Assembly: GCA_011033025.1 (NCBI GenBank)
Contig: WFMF01000002.1
Span: 1,302,001 to 1,366,000, forward strand
From: Beroe forskalii
Lineage: Eukaryota > Ctenophora > Nuda > Beroida > Beroidae
DNA: 64,000 nt
Direction: 5' to 3'
Shown: one piece after another, positions 33,695 to 46,705 of the stretch
Numbering within the stretch: the first letter of the stretch is position 1
How the letters are laid out: each line of letters opens with the position of its first letter
Translations under genes and position numbers: made by a program
Notes under the pieces: generated by a model
Told to the model about the DNA's origin: nothing
What the model saw: the letters and a program-made list of their open reading frames with translations, nothing else
Databases searched by the model: none

Positions 33695-36600
33695 TTACCC
33701 GTCTCTTTTACTGGACAGTGATTATATGAAAATCGTCTCAAACCATCGCCAAATTTCATTTTTCGCCTATAACTTTCTTCCTGAGAATTTCAGGGCACAT
33801 GTTTATCCTTTTACTCTTTTATCAGCAAGTCGTACAGAATAAACATGGCCATTGCGCACATTTTCCGCCCAAGATGAACTCTCCACAACCCCCCCGGACT
33901 GAGATACAAAATTGGCCTAAATCAGGTCTTGTGTTGGCCAAAAAATCAGTTTTTCGCCCGTTACTCCGTTCCTTAGCATTTGAGGGCATATTTTTGTGAA
34001 CAATTGTATATAAACATGGCCATTGCGCACATTTTTTCCGCCCAAGATGAAGTCTCTACGACCTTCCTGGACTGAGATACAAAATTCGCCTAAATCAGGT
34101 CTTGCGTTGGCCCAAAAAATCAGTTTTCGCCCGTTACTCCGTTCCTTAGCATTTTAGGGCATATTTTGTCATCAATTGTATATAAACATGGCCATTGCGC
34201 ACATTTTCCGCCCAAGATGAAGTCTCTACGACCTTCCTGGACTGAGATACAAAATTCGCCTTATGCAGGTCTTGCGCCTGCCCAAAAAATCTGTTTTCCG
34301 CCTGTAACTCCGTTCCTGAGCATTTTAGGGCATATTTTGTTGACAATTGTGTATAAACATGCTCACATTTTCCGCCCAAGATGAAGTCTCTACGACCTTC
34401 CTGAGCCGAGATACGATTTTTACATATCAGTCGGCTGCGCCTCGGCTAAAATCGATTTTCGGCACTTTCCACACTCCGGAGAGGTGTGGAAAGTTGTTAG
34501 ATCGATTTTTCATGCAAAAAACTATAGAATCCATTCAAAATCGCTTGGTGTAGAATTTGTCCACTTTTTACCCCTTTTTGAGGCAGATTTGACTGTATTA
34601 AAATATCATTGGCAAGAAATGCCGGAAATCACGAACTTTTTGATTCTACAGATAATTTTGAACGCTGCAATGAAACATCAAAACTTTCACACTGGGAGAA
34701 ATCCGTTAAGTTTGCACAAGTAATGTTCCTTAGCATGCACGCAGCACGTACGGGAAAATAAACGGAAATGTCGTAATTGTGCACAGAAATTCAGGATGGG
34801 TCAAAGTCATGAAAATAAAATACAGCAGAATGATTATGTGACATTTTATGCACATAATCATTGCCATATATCATAAATCAAGAGGAATATACACATTGCC
34901 ACAATCGTACAAGAAGGTGCAGAGCGGATCCTATACGGAACCCAACAGCTGTTCCGTGAGGCCATACAATCACATACGGGGTTTCCACGGTCTACTGCAC
35001 TAGCTAGGGGAAACAGTTAAGTACATGAATTCTCTCCACTCATCCATGGAAAAAAGTTGGCTTTAAACTACTGTCACGTAGGAAATATTTCCTTGTGATT
35101 TGAAGGTCATTATTAAAATTATATTGATCTCAATATGACACAGAACTACTATTCCCCTTCCCTTCAGTATATCGCACAGTTTCTGTCTTTTTCAATTTCA
35201 CTGTTTTAAGAAGCAAAATCCTGTGGTGGTCAAGAATGTGACTGTAAGAAATATGGAAAGTTAAAACGCAGCGGCGAAGAAACGGAAAGAAACGGAAGAA
35301 AGGATATAGCAACAAACTTACAAAGAAAAAAAAATAACCACAACATATTAAGATGACGTTGATTACATCATCTGAAGATCCTATGGTTAATATTCGGTGA
35401 GATTACAGTAGCGCATGGGGGTGTGGCAATATGGGACAAGGACTCGCGGAAATTTTGCTTTCGGCATTAAATTTACAATCCACAATATCAAGACACTATA
35501 ATAGTCCGGCAACTATAATGCAATTCTTGGCATTATCATTAGTATTATTGGACGTTTAATGGGAGTAAACTGGCCGGAAATTGGAGTTGCGGACTAACTG
35601 GGGAATATGAAGGAAAGAGAAAAATCAACAATTTCAGGACATAATCGCGACTGCACACTAAGTGCTGAAGTGAGGAGACAGTAAAGAGTATAACGACGCA
35701 CGTGACAACATCTAAATACTTCACAAACTTCCGGCTTAGGCCGGACTGTAACTATTTGTAGCATGGTGTCGCTATAGACTTAGGATAACTATTATGGATT
35801 TATTGGACAGCATCCATAAGTTTACAAACTTAATACACACGAGGATTCAACTCGAGGATATAGCAAGTAACGTACGCGATACCTCGTCAGGTGAGGGTGT
35901 ACTATAACTATATACCATCGTGAACTTCAAACTATAGGTTATCACTGAGTTATTCATGCTGTTGTTTGGGAGCTGGCCAACTGCCAGGGTATTGGGGTAA
36001 ACAACTGTAGGTTTCAAATTACTCCTGTACCATGTGTGTTAGTTCCACTTCAACTTATTATACTGTTTAGGTTCATATTCAGGCCACGTACTCCAGCTGT
36101 AGAGTCTGAATCTAAATAAGCATAAAATCTATTTAGTAAATATAAAATATTATACAAACTCAAAAAGATTTAGAGGATAAACGCTCTCAAATTTTTTTGA
36201 AAAATCGAGAATTTTTGAAAATCTTCAAATTTGTAAATTCGGAACACCAACACATTAGCCACGCGTTTGACTTTGAGGTTTCCGCTGCAAATATGATAGC
36301 TTTTATAACTCCGCATACTGCCGTCGAACTTTTGATCATGTCAAATTCTGTTCACGAAATTTGAACAATGATTTCCCTATAAACATCATGTGTCCATTTT
36401 GAGGACAATGATTTAGCACATGGTCAGGAAAGCACTTAAAGCATTGTGCCTCTGGAAACGGATTCATTTCATAATGCGATCATGTGCGCTGCAATCATGA
36501 AAATGACTCACTAAAATTCACGAGTTCTCTACTAAAGGATCCCAAAATTGAGATTTTTCGAATCTGAGCTCTACGTTTTGTCACGTGACATACTTAAACT

Positions 36601-36914
36601 TTGAGCTTGAACTAGTGGACGCAACAGCAGCTACTAATATTAAAAGCAGCATCTCACTTATTCACGCGGTGCATTGAGGTTTGACCAATGACTCAATGAG
36701 TGGGCAGAATTAACAATAACATGTGCGCTGATTATTCGCCAGTCCAGCCATTATAAAGAGGGGCGAGTGACAAATACTGCGTTACCCCTAAGTCGTTGGG
36801 CATGTCTATTGTCCCCTGACAAATGGGTAAATAGTACCCTGTCAAATCTTGTCAAAATAAAAATTAAATCTGTCTCATACCCTTCCGTACCTTATAAAAA
36901 CCTGACCAGAACAG

Positions 36915-37099
36915 CAGGGGCGTAGCCAGGGGGAAGGCGACACAGGCGGCTGCCTCCCCCTTTTTGGACCGACAATATGAAGATTTTGTTAATTTTGATG
37001 AAATGAGACCTTTGAGTCAAGCAAAATAAAACATAACAAGGTAAAAGTTTTTTGAATGAAACTCTCAGCCTCCTTTTCAGAAATCTGGCTACGCCCCTG
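36915..37099. mobile_element. hAT-type MITE, second copy
   Basis: Same ends as 4767-4937 (CAGGGGCGTAGCCAGG / GCTACGCCCCTG) and the same target duplications, CAGAACAG and CAAAACAG. It was duplicated with segment A rather than inserted independently. Confidence 0.9.
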
Positions 37100-37149
37100 C
37101 AAAACAGGACAGTGACCAGCTGTCCATTTGTCCAAAACTTATCCCTAAT

Positions 37150-40100
37150 AGTAAGGGATGTATCTGCCCCAGGCTGTAACCCCCTGTGAACTAAATCCTC
37201 CCAAAGATGTTAGAACGTTTTTCGGTAGTTCATAGGTCATAGAAACCCCCTAAGAAAGTTATCCAAAAAATTCCTTGGGGAACCTTGATTTTTACCCCTT
37301 TTTACCCGCGCGTGGGTTAAAACTTTAAATGGCGATATCTCGGCTTCCTTTTGAGATACGGAGCTCAACAACCACACTAAAATATGCGCAATGGACACAT
37401 TTAGTTGGGCGGGTCATGGTCCCAGGTCGCTATTTTGAACCGTTTTCGAGATAATCGCCAAAAACCCCTTTTTCGCTATGCGCGAAGGGGTAAAAAAGTG
37501 GTCCCGGTAAATACAGCTGTACTGTGGGTAAATTGGCACTTATTATGATCACAGACACGTCTATCAGTTCTTCATAGCCTAAAGTAACACCAGAAAAAAG
37601 TTATCCAAAAAATTCCATAATTCAACCCCTTTTCACCCCTTTTTCAAACCCCCCGCGTAAGCCAAATTTTCAAATAGGGATATCTCGGCTTCCTTTTGAG
37701 ATACGGAGCTCAATAACCACTTTAAAATATGCGCAATGGTCACATTTGGTTGGGCGGGTCATGGTCCCAGGTCGATATTTTGAACCGTTTTCGAGATAAT
37801 CGCCAAAAAACCCTTTTTCGCTATGCGCGAAGGGGTAAAAAGTGGTCCCGGTAAATACAGCTGTACTGTGGATAAATTGGCATTAATTATTATCATAGAC
37901 GTGTTTATCAGTTGTTCATAGCCTGAAGTAACACCAAAATAAAGTAATCCAAAAAATTCCATAATTAAACCCCCTTTTAAACTCTTTTTTAAACCCCTGT
38001 GTAAGCCAAATTTTGAAATTGGGATATTTTGACTTTCAATCGAGATACAGAGGTCTTACAGCTGTCAACAACCAATCTAGAATGTCTAGAAAGAGCACAT
38101 TTGGTGGGTTAAAACATGGTTTCAAGTGTTTATATCATACCAATTTGATGAAAATTTCTAAAAACACCATTTTTTGCCAAATTCAGTGGGCTAAACGTAT
38201 AAAAGAGGTCGAAATATGTCTTAGGCGAGTAATCATTTTCACATAAGATGACCATTTCTGATTGTTAACAAAACATAAAACACTATTATAATCCATGAAT
38301 ACATCGTACTGAAATGAGGAAGCAGTAATTTTAAGTTTCGATATTACAAAATAAGCAACTAAAATCACTTCTTTTCATCTTATAAGGGTCCTTTAGATTT
38401 AGATGCTACTTATCTTTCAAACCCATGAGGTTTGAAATAGCAGTGTTTCTGAACTTCTTTCTCCAGCAGAAAGCACACAGAATCATGCTTGCAACAATAA
38501 ACAACATAACTGCTGCCAGTAAGGAAATTTCTGTCCTCTTTGACAGTTTGCCAAAGCTTCTCTCTTTACTTCTTTATCAGATAAGCCTCATGGATGTTGG
38601 ATAGTTGCTTTCATGATGTCATTCTCTAAAGAGTGTTTTAACATGGGATATATCCAACCAAGTATATCCCATATCTTCCTTGCTGCCAGAGTTGGGATTA
38701 ATATCTGCTTGAAGAGTCATATTTTTTTTCAGGTGGGTATAATATCTTGTGGTAAGTGCTTGGGAATTTACCTTCAACTTCAATTCTTGAGAAACTATTC
38801 TAAAATCCAAGGTATAAGGGCACACCCATTTATTCATTTATGGTAACCATACTCCAACGGCCAACGCCCAGCTAGACTCACAGCAATAGAACTGTGGTTT
38901 GTGGCCAGCCATATGCCACCATCCATAATGAAAGTTGACAATTCCTTGCAATGCGAAATCATGAATGGACAAGTTATATGTTGAATACATTACTAAGGCA
39001 AGAGCACGAAATTGATGCTTTAAGGCCATCTATGCATTGTCTAATTGACATTAAATTCCGTAGAAACCCCCACCTTTCCTGGCCAGTACGTTTGGCAGGA
39101 TAATATTTGAGCATGGCTCTCTACCGGAAGGAATGAATCCAATCTGAAAAACCATTAATGTTGGGACAACATCTTCCTAAAATGCAAGTGGAACTTGTAT
39201 TTTTATTTTCATTTCAACAGTGTTTGTTTGGCCCAGATCAAAAATATTGAAGTGTCATTATCATGAATGGTCTCATTTAGAGTATCCATACTTTCCATGA
39301 TTACTGTACATCTTTCACAGAATTTTCATCCAAAATATTATGCAGTTTACTTTATGGGTGGGTTTGCTCTATGTGGGTTTTTATGTGGATTTGCTTTATG
39401 GTATGGCCAGCTCTAAAATTCTACCTGAATACCACGAATGGTCAATCAGAAATGGTCATTATATATCAAAATGATGACTCGCCTAAGACGTATTTTGACC
39501 TCTTTCATACGTTTGGCCCCCTGTATTTGGTAAAAAATTTCCAAATTCCATCAAATCGATATGAGATATGAGATAGAAACTTGCAACCTTGTTCTACCCC
39601 ACCAAATGTGCTCATTCTAGACATTTTAGAGTGGTTGTTAACCTCTGTAGGTATCTCAATTGAAAGTCAAAATATCCCAAATTAAAATTTGGCTTACGTG
39701 GGGGTTTGAAAAAGGTGAAAAGGGGTTTTATTATGGAATTTTTCGGATAACTTTTATTTTTGGTGTTACTTCAGGCTATGAACAACTGATAGACATGTCT
39801 ATGATCATAATTAGTGCCAATTTACCCACAGTACAGCTGTATTTACTGGGACCACTTTTTACCCCTTTAAGCATAGCGAAAAAGGGTTTTTATGATTATC
39901 TCGAAAACGGTTCAAAAAATATCGACCTGGGACCATGACCCGCCCAACCAAATGTTGCCCATTTGCTATTTTAAAGTGGTTGAGCTCCGTATCTCAAAAG
40001 GAAGCCGAGATATCCCCATTTGAAATTTGGCTTACATGGGGGGTTTGAAAAAAAGGGTGAAAAGGGGGGTTAAATTATGGAATTTTTTGGATAACTTTTT

Positions 40101-40433
40101 TCCTGGTGTTACTTTAGGTTATGAAGAACTGATAGACGTACCTTGTGATTATAATAAAGTGCCAATCTACCCACAGTGCAGCTGTATTTACCGGGACCGG
40201 GACCACTTTTTGGCGAATTCGAAAAAACGGTTCGAAAATAGCGACCTGGGACCGTGACCCGCCCAACTAAATGTGTCCATTTTAGTGTGGTTGTTTTATC
40301 TCAAAAGGAAGCTGATCGCCATTTAAAGTTTTCTCAGGTAAAAAACGGTTTCCCAAAATAACTTAGGGGTTTCTATGCGAAAACGTTCTAACAGTCTTTG
40401 GGAGATTTAGTTCACAGGGGGTTACAGATTCCT
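37150..40433. mobile_element. long-TIR foldback element C, copy 1
   Basis: Ends pair as TGTAACCCCCTGTGAACTAA (37173 onward) and its complement before 40433. Each arm is about 0.85 kb and contains direct repeats of roughly 330 bp with GGCTTCCTTTTGAGATACGG, TGGGCGGGTCATGGTCCCAG and AAATACAGCTGTACTGTGGG. The middle (38050-39650) is not inverted and carries the possible captured gene fragment discussed for copy 2; here that frame has an 8-bp insertion near 38565. There is no transposase. Copy 1 of segment A, near 4985, is empty at this point. Confidence 0.85.
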
Positions 40434-40658
40434 TTGTTCATAGATCTTCAATTAGAATGGACAGCATATTTTAGTGTGGTTGTTGAGCCCGTATTGAATT
40501 GAGCATAGAACAGGATGTTATTAGTACGTTATTCGATCTTGATTAAATCTGACTCAAATTTTGTGACAATATTTGCCCAAAATTACCGGCTGGTTTCTGA
40601 TAAGTTTGAGAATTATTGTCGATTACTAGCTGCTCTAATGTTCTGTAACCTATATTAA

Positions 40659-42188
40659 TCACCACCAAAACCGTTGGACGGTTGGTCTAGTAACCCCCCG
40701 CTGGTTTGGATGTGATCAGCCCATTTTGTCTCTTTTCAGGTTCCGTTGTCACATCCAAACCCGCGGGGGGTTACTAGACCAACCGTCCAACGGTTTTGGT
40801 GGTGATATCTTGACAGATGTATGTAGTTTAAACCCATGTTACTGGACCCCCGTTATTCGGACCCCCGTTATTCGGACCCCTTTATTCGGACCCCGTTATT
40901 CGGATCCCCGTTATTCGGACCCCCGTTATTCGGACCCCCGTTATTCGGACTCCCGTCATTCGGGCCCCCTGTTATGCGGACCCCTGTTATTCGGACCCCC
41001 GTTATTCGGACCCCCGTCATTCGGACCCCCGTCATTCGGACCCACGTTATTCAGACCCCCGTTATTCAGACCCCCGTTAGTCGTATTTAAACTCATTTCA
41101 ACATAATCAAGTCGAAAATCCCGTGTAAACATAAATTTCTTCAAATCCCTAATTTCTACAAAACGTCCGTGTACTCACGTGCTGAAATATGACAACTAGA
41201 TCTAATTTCACTGCATTAGTCGTATTTAAACTCATTTCAACGTAATCAAGTCGAAAATCCCGTAAATATCAATTTCTTTAAATCCCCTAATTTCTACAAA
41301 ACGTCCGCGTCAACTCACGTGCTCCACTAGTTCATCGTATATTTCCCATCCCTATTCACTGCAAGACATGGAGAAACCATTATCAGTAGACCATCGTATC
41401 ACAGAATAGGATTACAGTACAATTTTTCGTCATAAACGCAATTTCAACCATTTTGCATCTCAATTTTTAGAGGCTTCACATGACGACATTTTTCGACCGA
41501 TCACCTTGAAACTATTTTTATAGCTAAATCTCGAGGTCTAAAAGCAAAATATCGACGTAAAACATTATCCGATGAAAACTCTCTGAGTTAGAGATGTTCA
41601 AAGTAGTACAAAATAGCGTTTTATCGCAAAATACGTTATTTTAGTGGTTTTACGCGATTTTGATGACGTCATCACAGCACCAAAATAGGCTCAAACCAAT
41701 TTCCCACATAGCCTATTAAGCAATTCCGCCTAGTAGAACATACTTTTGACCGGTCTCATCTCAAGACATGTGGTACATCTCACTCGTTTCAGTTTTGACC
41801 TATAATTTGGAAATCGATTTTTCACCGTACCTTAGAAAATCGCGTATATCTCGATGAAAATCGAGATAGCCTGATGATCCGTATGATTTTCTGAAAGCTC
41901 TTTTAAATTTCCAACCAACGATTTTTCAACATTTTTGACCTATCTCCATTCCTTCTTGGTGAAAAAATGCGCACAAAGATGACCTAAAAAGAAATAAAAT
42001 TTCGCTAAGTTGATGACGTCATAGTGACGTGATAATGACGTCACCAGAACTTCTCTTATAGCCTATAACATTTTCCCATCTTAGATCAACAAAACCTGAC
42101 CTCGATCATGGCTCTACCATTTCCCGTTCTTGACATCTCGGCTTTCCAAGTTTGCTCCTAATTATCATGATATATATTATATATTATA
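40659..42188 (+). repeat. repeat B, copy 3
   Basis: Starts TCACCACCAAAACC at an A/T junction that is uninterrupted in segment A copy 1 (near 5229), so the left end is exact. The hairpin is 40659-40806. A 16-bp minisatellite (40836-41090) replaces part of the usual interior. It ends at an AT microsatellite where a MITE follows. Confidence 0.9.
40840..41090 (+). repeat. 16 bp minisatellite inside repeat B
   Basis: About 15 copies of GACCCCCGTTATTCG. The same unit is found inside B copy 4 at 44335-44545 at a different internal position. Open frames through it are artefacts. Confidence 0.95.
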
Positions 42189-42466
42189 TTTTTTCCCAAA
42201 ACCAATGTGGGAGATTTGGTTGTGATGGTCGCGGCGGTTTTAAGGCGTTCTTTACTTAAAACCCATGATATGAGAAAGAACGCGACGGTTAAAACTGCTG
42301 CAACGTCACAATATACAGCATTCACGTAACTTTAATGCATCGAAAAGTGCCGTTGCGGCAGTTTTTAACCGTCGCGTTCTTTCTCATATCATGGGTTTTT
42401 ACAGTAAAGAACGCCTTAAAACCGCCGCGGACCATCACAACCAAATCCTTTGGTTTTGGGAAAAAA
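42189..42466. mobile_element. MITE with ~115 bp inverted repeats
   Basis: TTTTTTCCCAAAACCAATGT on the left and its near complement ending at 42466. Arms pair through GGTCGCGGCGGTTTTAAGGC and ATATGAGAAAGAACGCGACG. It is a 278-bp, nearly perfect palindrome with a short loop near 42330. No clear target duplication was found. It was inserted in the AT-rich end of repeat B. Confidence 0.85.
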
Positions 42467-43679
42467 TATCACCCTTTTTCTGTGCCCAGATATTGAAATT
42501 TGGCGTCAAATCGCGTAAAAATTCGCGTTACCTAGCATTACTGATGACGTCACAATTTCGTCATAAAATTAGATAAGCTATCTGAGACCCATTCATTAAC
42601 ACAATTGGGACTATGACTGACAACATATCCAAAGATGAAGTTCTGGGGTTGTCCCGTTCTCTCTCCACTAGCTTCACAAGTTTTGCCAATTTTTGGGATT
42701 TTTTTCGTGTCAAAGTGTTTCAAACAATCGCATATATCTCAATGAGACTGGGGAGCTTAGAGCTTTTTCAACACATTTTTGAAAAGTAAATTAAATTTCC
42801 TTTCCTAATGCTAGGGAGGAGCATTTTTTTCATCTCGAAAGCTTCATACCGAAAAATTGCGTTGAAAAACGCCTATTTTTGGGAAAATCGACATTTGAAA
42901 TTCTCAGTTTTGTGACGTCATAATGACGTCATTATCGTGACGTAAAATAGTTTTTAAGGGCATTTTTCGCAAGTTCTATCCTTCTACTTTCCAACGCTGG
43001 GTCGATGAGCTCTGTATCTTTTACCGTTCCCGAGATATGGCCGTTTAAATAGGGTATACTTCTTGCACTAAAAGCGTCATCTCTCGTATATGTATCAAGC
43101 GTCGTAACCTTTTTAACAAGAACACCTCAATTTTGGCGATTTCAAGTAGTTATAACTCAGGCATTTCGAACGAATTGATCTCAAATTTTAAATCCCGAGC
43201 GCGCGCACAGCGAAGGTGCGGGAAACTCAATTTTCAATTAATTTGATCGTCGGGAACGTACCGTAAAAATTTTTGAAATTCGGCGAATCCATGAAAACAT
43301 ATAGTTGGGGCTGTAGGCGCAGCGATGCGTACGCATCGCGTGTACGATTTCAGTGCGAATAAGTTGTCATAACTTGGGCATCTTTTATCCAATCGATCTG
43401 AAATTTTGACAGTTGCACCTTGACCTCAAACATGCGACGTATCGATTTTGGTGGAAACTAATAACGGGGAAATTGCCCAAATTTCTCCGTGAAATGTGGG
43501 GAAATACATGAGATTTCTCTCGTTAGAATGTGCTGTCCACGCTGCCTCGGACCCTTCGGGTCCTCGAAGTTGCAGCCGGGCCTCGGCCTCGCACTGTTAG
43601 GTTCGTTCATTGCCGTTCTGGCCTCGGGCCCTCGGGCCTGCAAACTGCCGCGGGGGCTTGCCAGCCTCGATAATACGAA
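42467..43679. repeat. unassigned region D, probably repeat-derived
   Basis: Composition resembles repeat B (TGACGTCATAATGACGTCAT and AATCGCATATATCTC) but it does not align to B. It includes a GC-rich stretch at 43525-43665 with CCTCGGACCCTTCGGGTCCTCG-type short palindromes. No gene was recognised. Confidence 0.4.
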
Positions 43680-45167
43680 ACAGTTGGACGGTTGGTCTAG
43701 TAACCCCTGCTGGTTTGGATGTGATCAGCCCATTTTGTCTCTTTCAGGTTCCGTTGTCACATCCAAACCCGCGGGGGGTTACTAGACCAACCGTCCAACG
43801 GTTTTGGTGGTGATATCTTGACAGATGTATGTAGTTTGAACCCATGTTACTTTCCCAAAGGCAGTTTGGACCGATGTCACTTGCCCTCACGTAGTCTGTA
43901 ACCACGTTACTAGCCTACACACAAGTCTAACCCACGTAACTCACCCTGACGAAGTCCAAAACTACGTTATTCTAACTTGGAATTCTAGAATTGATATATG
44001 TCTTAATTTCTACAAAACGTCCGTGTGTACTCACGTGCTTAAATATAGCAACCAGATCTAATTTCACGTGCATTAGTCGTATTTGAATTCATTTCAACGT
44101 AAAGTCGAAAATCCCGTAAATATCAATTCCTTCAAATCCCCATTTCTACAAAACGTCCGTGTGTACTCACGTGCTAAAATATGGCAAACTAGATCTAATT
44201 TCATGTGCATTAGTCGTATTTCAACTCATTTCAACATAATCAAGTCGAAAATCCTGCGTAAATATCAATTTCTTCAAATCCCCTAATTACAAAACGTCGT
44301 GAACTCACGTGCTTCACTAGTCCATCGTATATTTCGTTATTCAGACCCCCGTTATTCGACCCCCGTTATTCGACCCCGTTACTCTGGACCCCCGATATTC
44401 GACCCCCGTTATTCGGACCCCGTTATTCGGACCCCCGTTACTGACCCCCCGTTATTCGGACCCTGTTGTTCAGACCCCCTGATATTCGACCCCCGTTATT
44501 CGGACCCCCTGTTATTCGGACCCCGTTATTCTGACCCACATAATCCGATGAAAACTCTATGAGTTGAGATGTAAAAGTAGCAAAATAGTGCCATCACAAA
44601 AATACGCTATTTTAGTGGTTTTACGCGATTTTGACGTCATCACAGCACCAAAATAAGCTCAAACCAACTTCCCATATGGCCTATAAGACAATTCCGCCTT
44701 AGTACAACATACTTTGACCGGTCTCATCTCAAGATAAGCTGCAGTTCTTGACATATCACTCTGTTTAAGTTTTTCCTAAAATTTTGCAATTGATTTTTCA
44801 CCGTACCTTAGAAAATCGCGTATATCTCGATGAAAAATCGAGATAGCCCCATGATCCGTATGATTTTCTGAAAGCTCTTTAAATTTCCAACTAACGATTT
44901 TCCAACATTTGTGAGCTATCTCCATTCCTTGGTGAAAAAATGCGCATAAAGATGGCCTATTTTCGCTAAAAAGCAATAAAATTTCGCTAAGTTGATGACG
45001 TCATAGTGACGTGAAATGACGTCACCCAGAACTTCTCTTATAGCCTATAACATTTTTCCATCTTAGATAAACAAAACCTGACCTCGATCATGGCTCTACC
45101 ATTTCCCGTTCTTGACATCTCGGCTTTCCAAATTTGCTCCCAATTATCATGCTATTATTATTATTAT
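43680..45167 (+). repeat. repeat B, copy 4
   Basis: The hairpin left arm is truncated (begins CAGTTGGACGGTTGG), followed by the usual order of B blocks. A 16-bp GTTATTCGGACCCCC array (44335-44545) replaces part of the interior. Joined head to tail to copy 5. Confidence 0.9.
44335..44545 (+). repeat. 16 bp minisatellite inside repeat B copy 4
   Basis: Irregular copies of CGTTATTCGGACCCCC with one- or two-base losses; related to 40840-41090. Confidence 0.9.
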
Positions 45168-46700
45168 TACCACCAAAACCGTTGGACGGTTGGTCTGGTA
45201 ACCCCCCGCTGGTTTGGATGTGATCAGCCCATTTTGTCTCTTTTTTCAGGTTCCGTTGTCACATCCAAACCTGCGGGGTTACTAGACCAACCGTCCAACG
45301 GTTTTGTGGTGATATCTTGGACATATGTATGTAGTTTGGAACCCATGTTACTTGCCCAAAGGCAGTTTGGACCCACGTAACTTGCCCTCACATAGTCCGA
45401 ACCCACGTTACTAGCCCACACGCAAGTCTAACCCACGCAACTTACCCAGACAAAGTCCCAAACTACGTTATTCTAACTTGGAATTACTAGAATTGATATA
45501 TTTCTTAATTTTTACAATCGTCCATGAACTCACGTGCTAAAATATAGCAACCAGATCTAATTTCACGTGCATAAGTCGTATTTTGAACTCATTTCAACAT
45601 AGTCAAGTCGAAAATCTCGTGTAAATATCAATTTCTTCGAATCCCCTATTTCTACAAAGGTCCGTGAACTCACGAGCTGAAATGTTGCAACCAGATCTAA
45701 TTTCACGTGCATTAGTCGTATTTAAACTCATTTCAACGTGATCATGTCGAAAATCCCGTGTAAATATCAATTTCTTCAAATCCCCTAATTTCTACGAAAC
45801 GTCCGCGTGAACTCACGTGCTCTACTAGCCCATCGTATATTTCCCATGCCTATTCACTGCAGGACATGGAGAAACCATTATCAGTTCACCATCGTATCAC
45901 AGGATAGGACTACGGTACAAATTTTTGTCATAAACATAATTTTAATCAATTTGCAGTTCAATTTTTAGAAGCCTCGCAGGACAACAATCCACGACCGATC
46001 GCCCTGAAACTCGTTTTATAGCTAAATCTCAAGGTCTAAAAGCAGCAGGTCAAAGTAAAACATAATCCGATGAAAACTCTTTGAGTTAGAGATGTCCAAA
46101 GTAGCGCAAAATAGCGTTCTATCGCAAAATACGCTATTTTAGTGGTTTTACGCGATTTTGATGACGTCATCTCAGCACCCAAATAAGCTCAAATCAACTT
46201 CCCATATAGCCTATCACAAAATTCCGCCTTAGTACAACATACTTTGACCGGTCTCATCTCAAGATAAGTCACAGTTCTTGACATCACACTCGTTTAAAGT
46301 TTTGTCCTATAATTTGGAAATTGATTTTTCACCGTACCTTAGAAAATCGCGTATATCTCGATGAAAAATCGAGATAGCCCAATGATCCATATGATTTTCT
46401 GAAAGCTCTTTAAATTTGCTAAAAATCATTCTGAAAAATCAGAGAGCTATCTCCTTTCCTTCTTGGTGAAAAATGCGCTCAAAAATAGCCTATTTTCGCT
46501 AAAAAAGAAAGAAAATTTCGCTAAGTTGATGACGTCATAGTGACGTGAAAATGACGTCACCAGAACTTCTCTTATAGCCTATAACATTTTCCCATCTTAG
46601 ATCAACAAAACCTGACCTCGATCATGGCTCTACCATATCCCGTTCTTGAGATATCGGCTTTCCAAATTTGCTCCCAATTATCATGATCTATCTTATATAT
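45168..46700 (+). repeat. repeat B, copy 5
   Basis: Complete unit with hairpin at 45170-45312, closest in sequence to copy 2 (7246-8782). It ends before the E array, the same order as in 5706-8919. Confidence 0.9.
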
Positions 46701-46705
46701 TATTC

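Larger units (their letters stand above)
31512..34595. mobile_element. foldback DNA transposon with CAGTC ends and TA target duplication
   Basis: Starts CAGTCAAAATTGG and ends with the complement of CAGTCAAATCTGCC, each flanked by TA (31510-31511 and 34596-34597). CAGTC ends with TA duplication are typical of the Tc1/mariner-pogo group. Long inverted arms (about 31545-32390 and 33750-34560) each consist of direct repeats of about 172 bp, recognisable by CAGGAAGGTCGTAGAGACTT and GGGCGGAAAATGTGCGCAAT. There is no transposase. The centre holds a GC-rich insert, foldback F copy 2 and a Harbinger-like element. The other copy of segment A, near 2440, is empty at this point. Confidence 0.85.
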
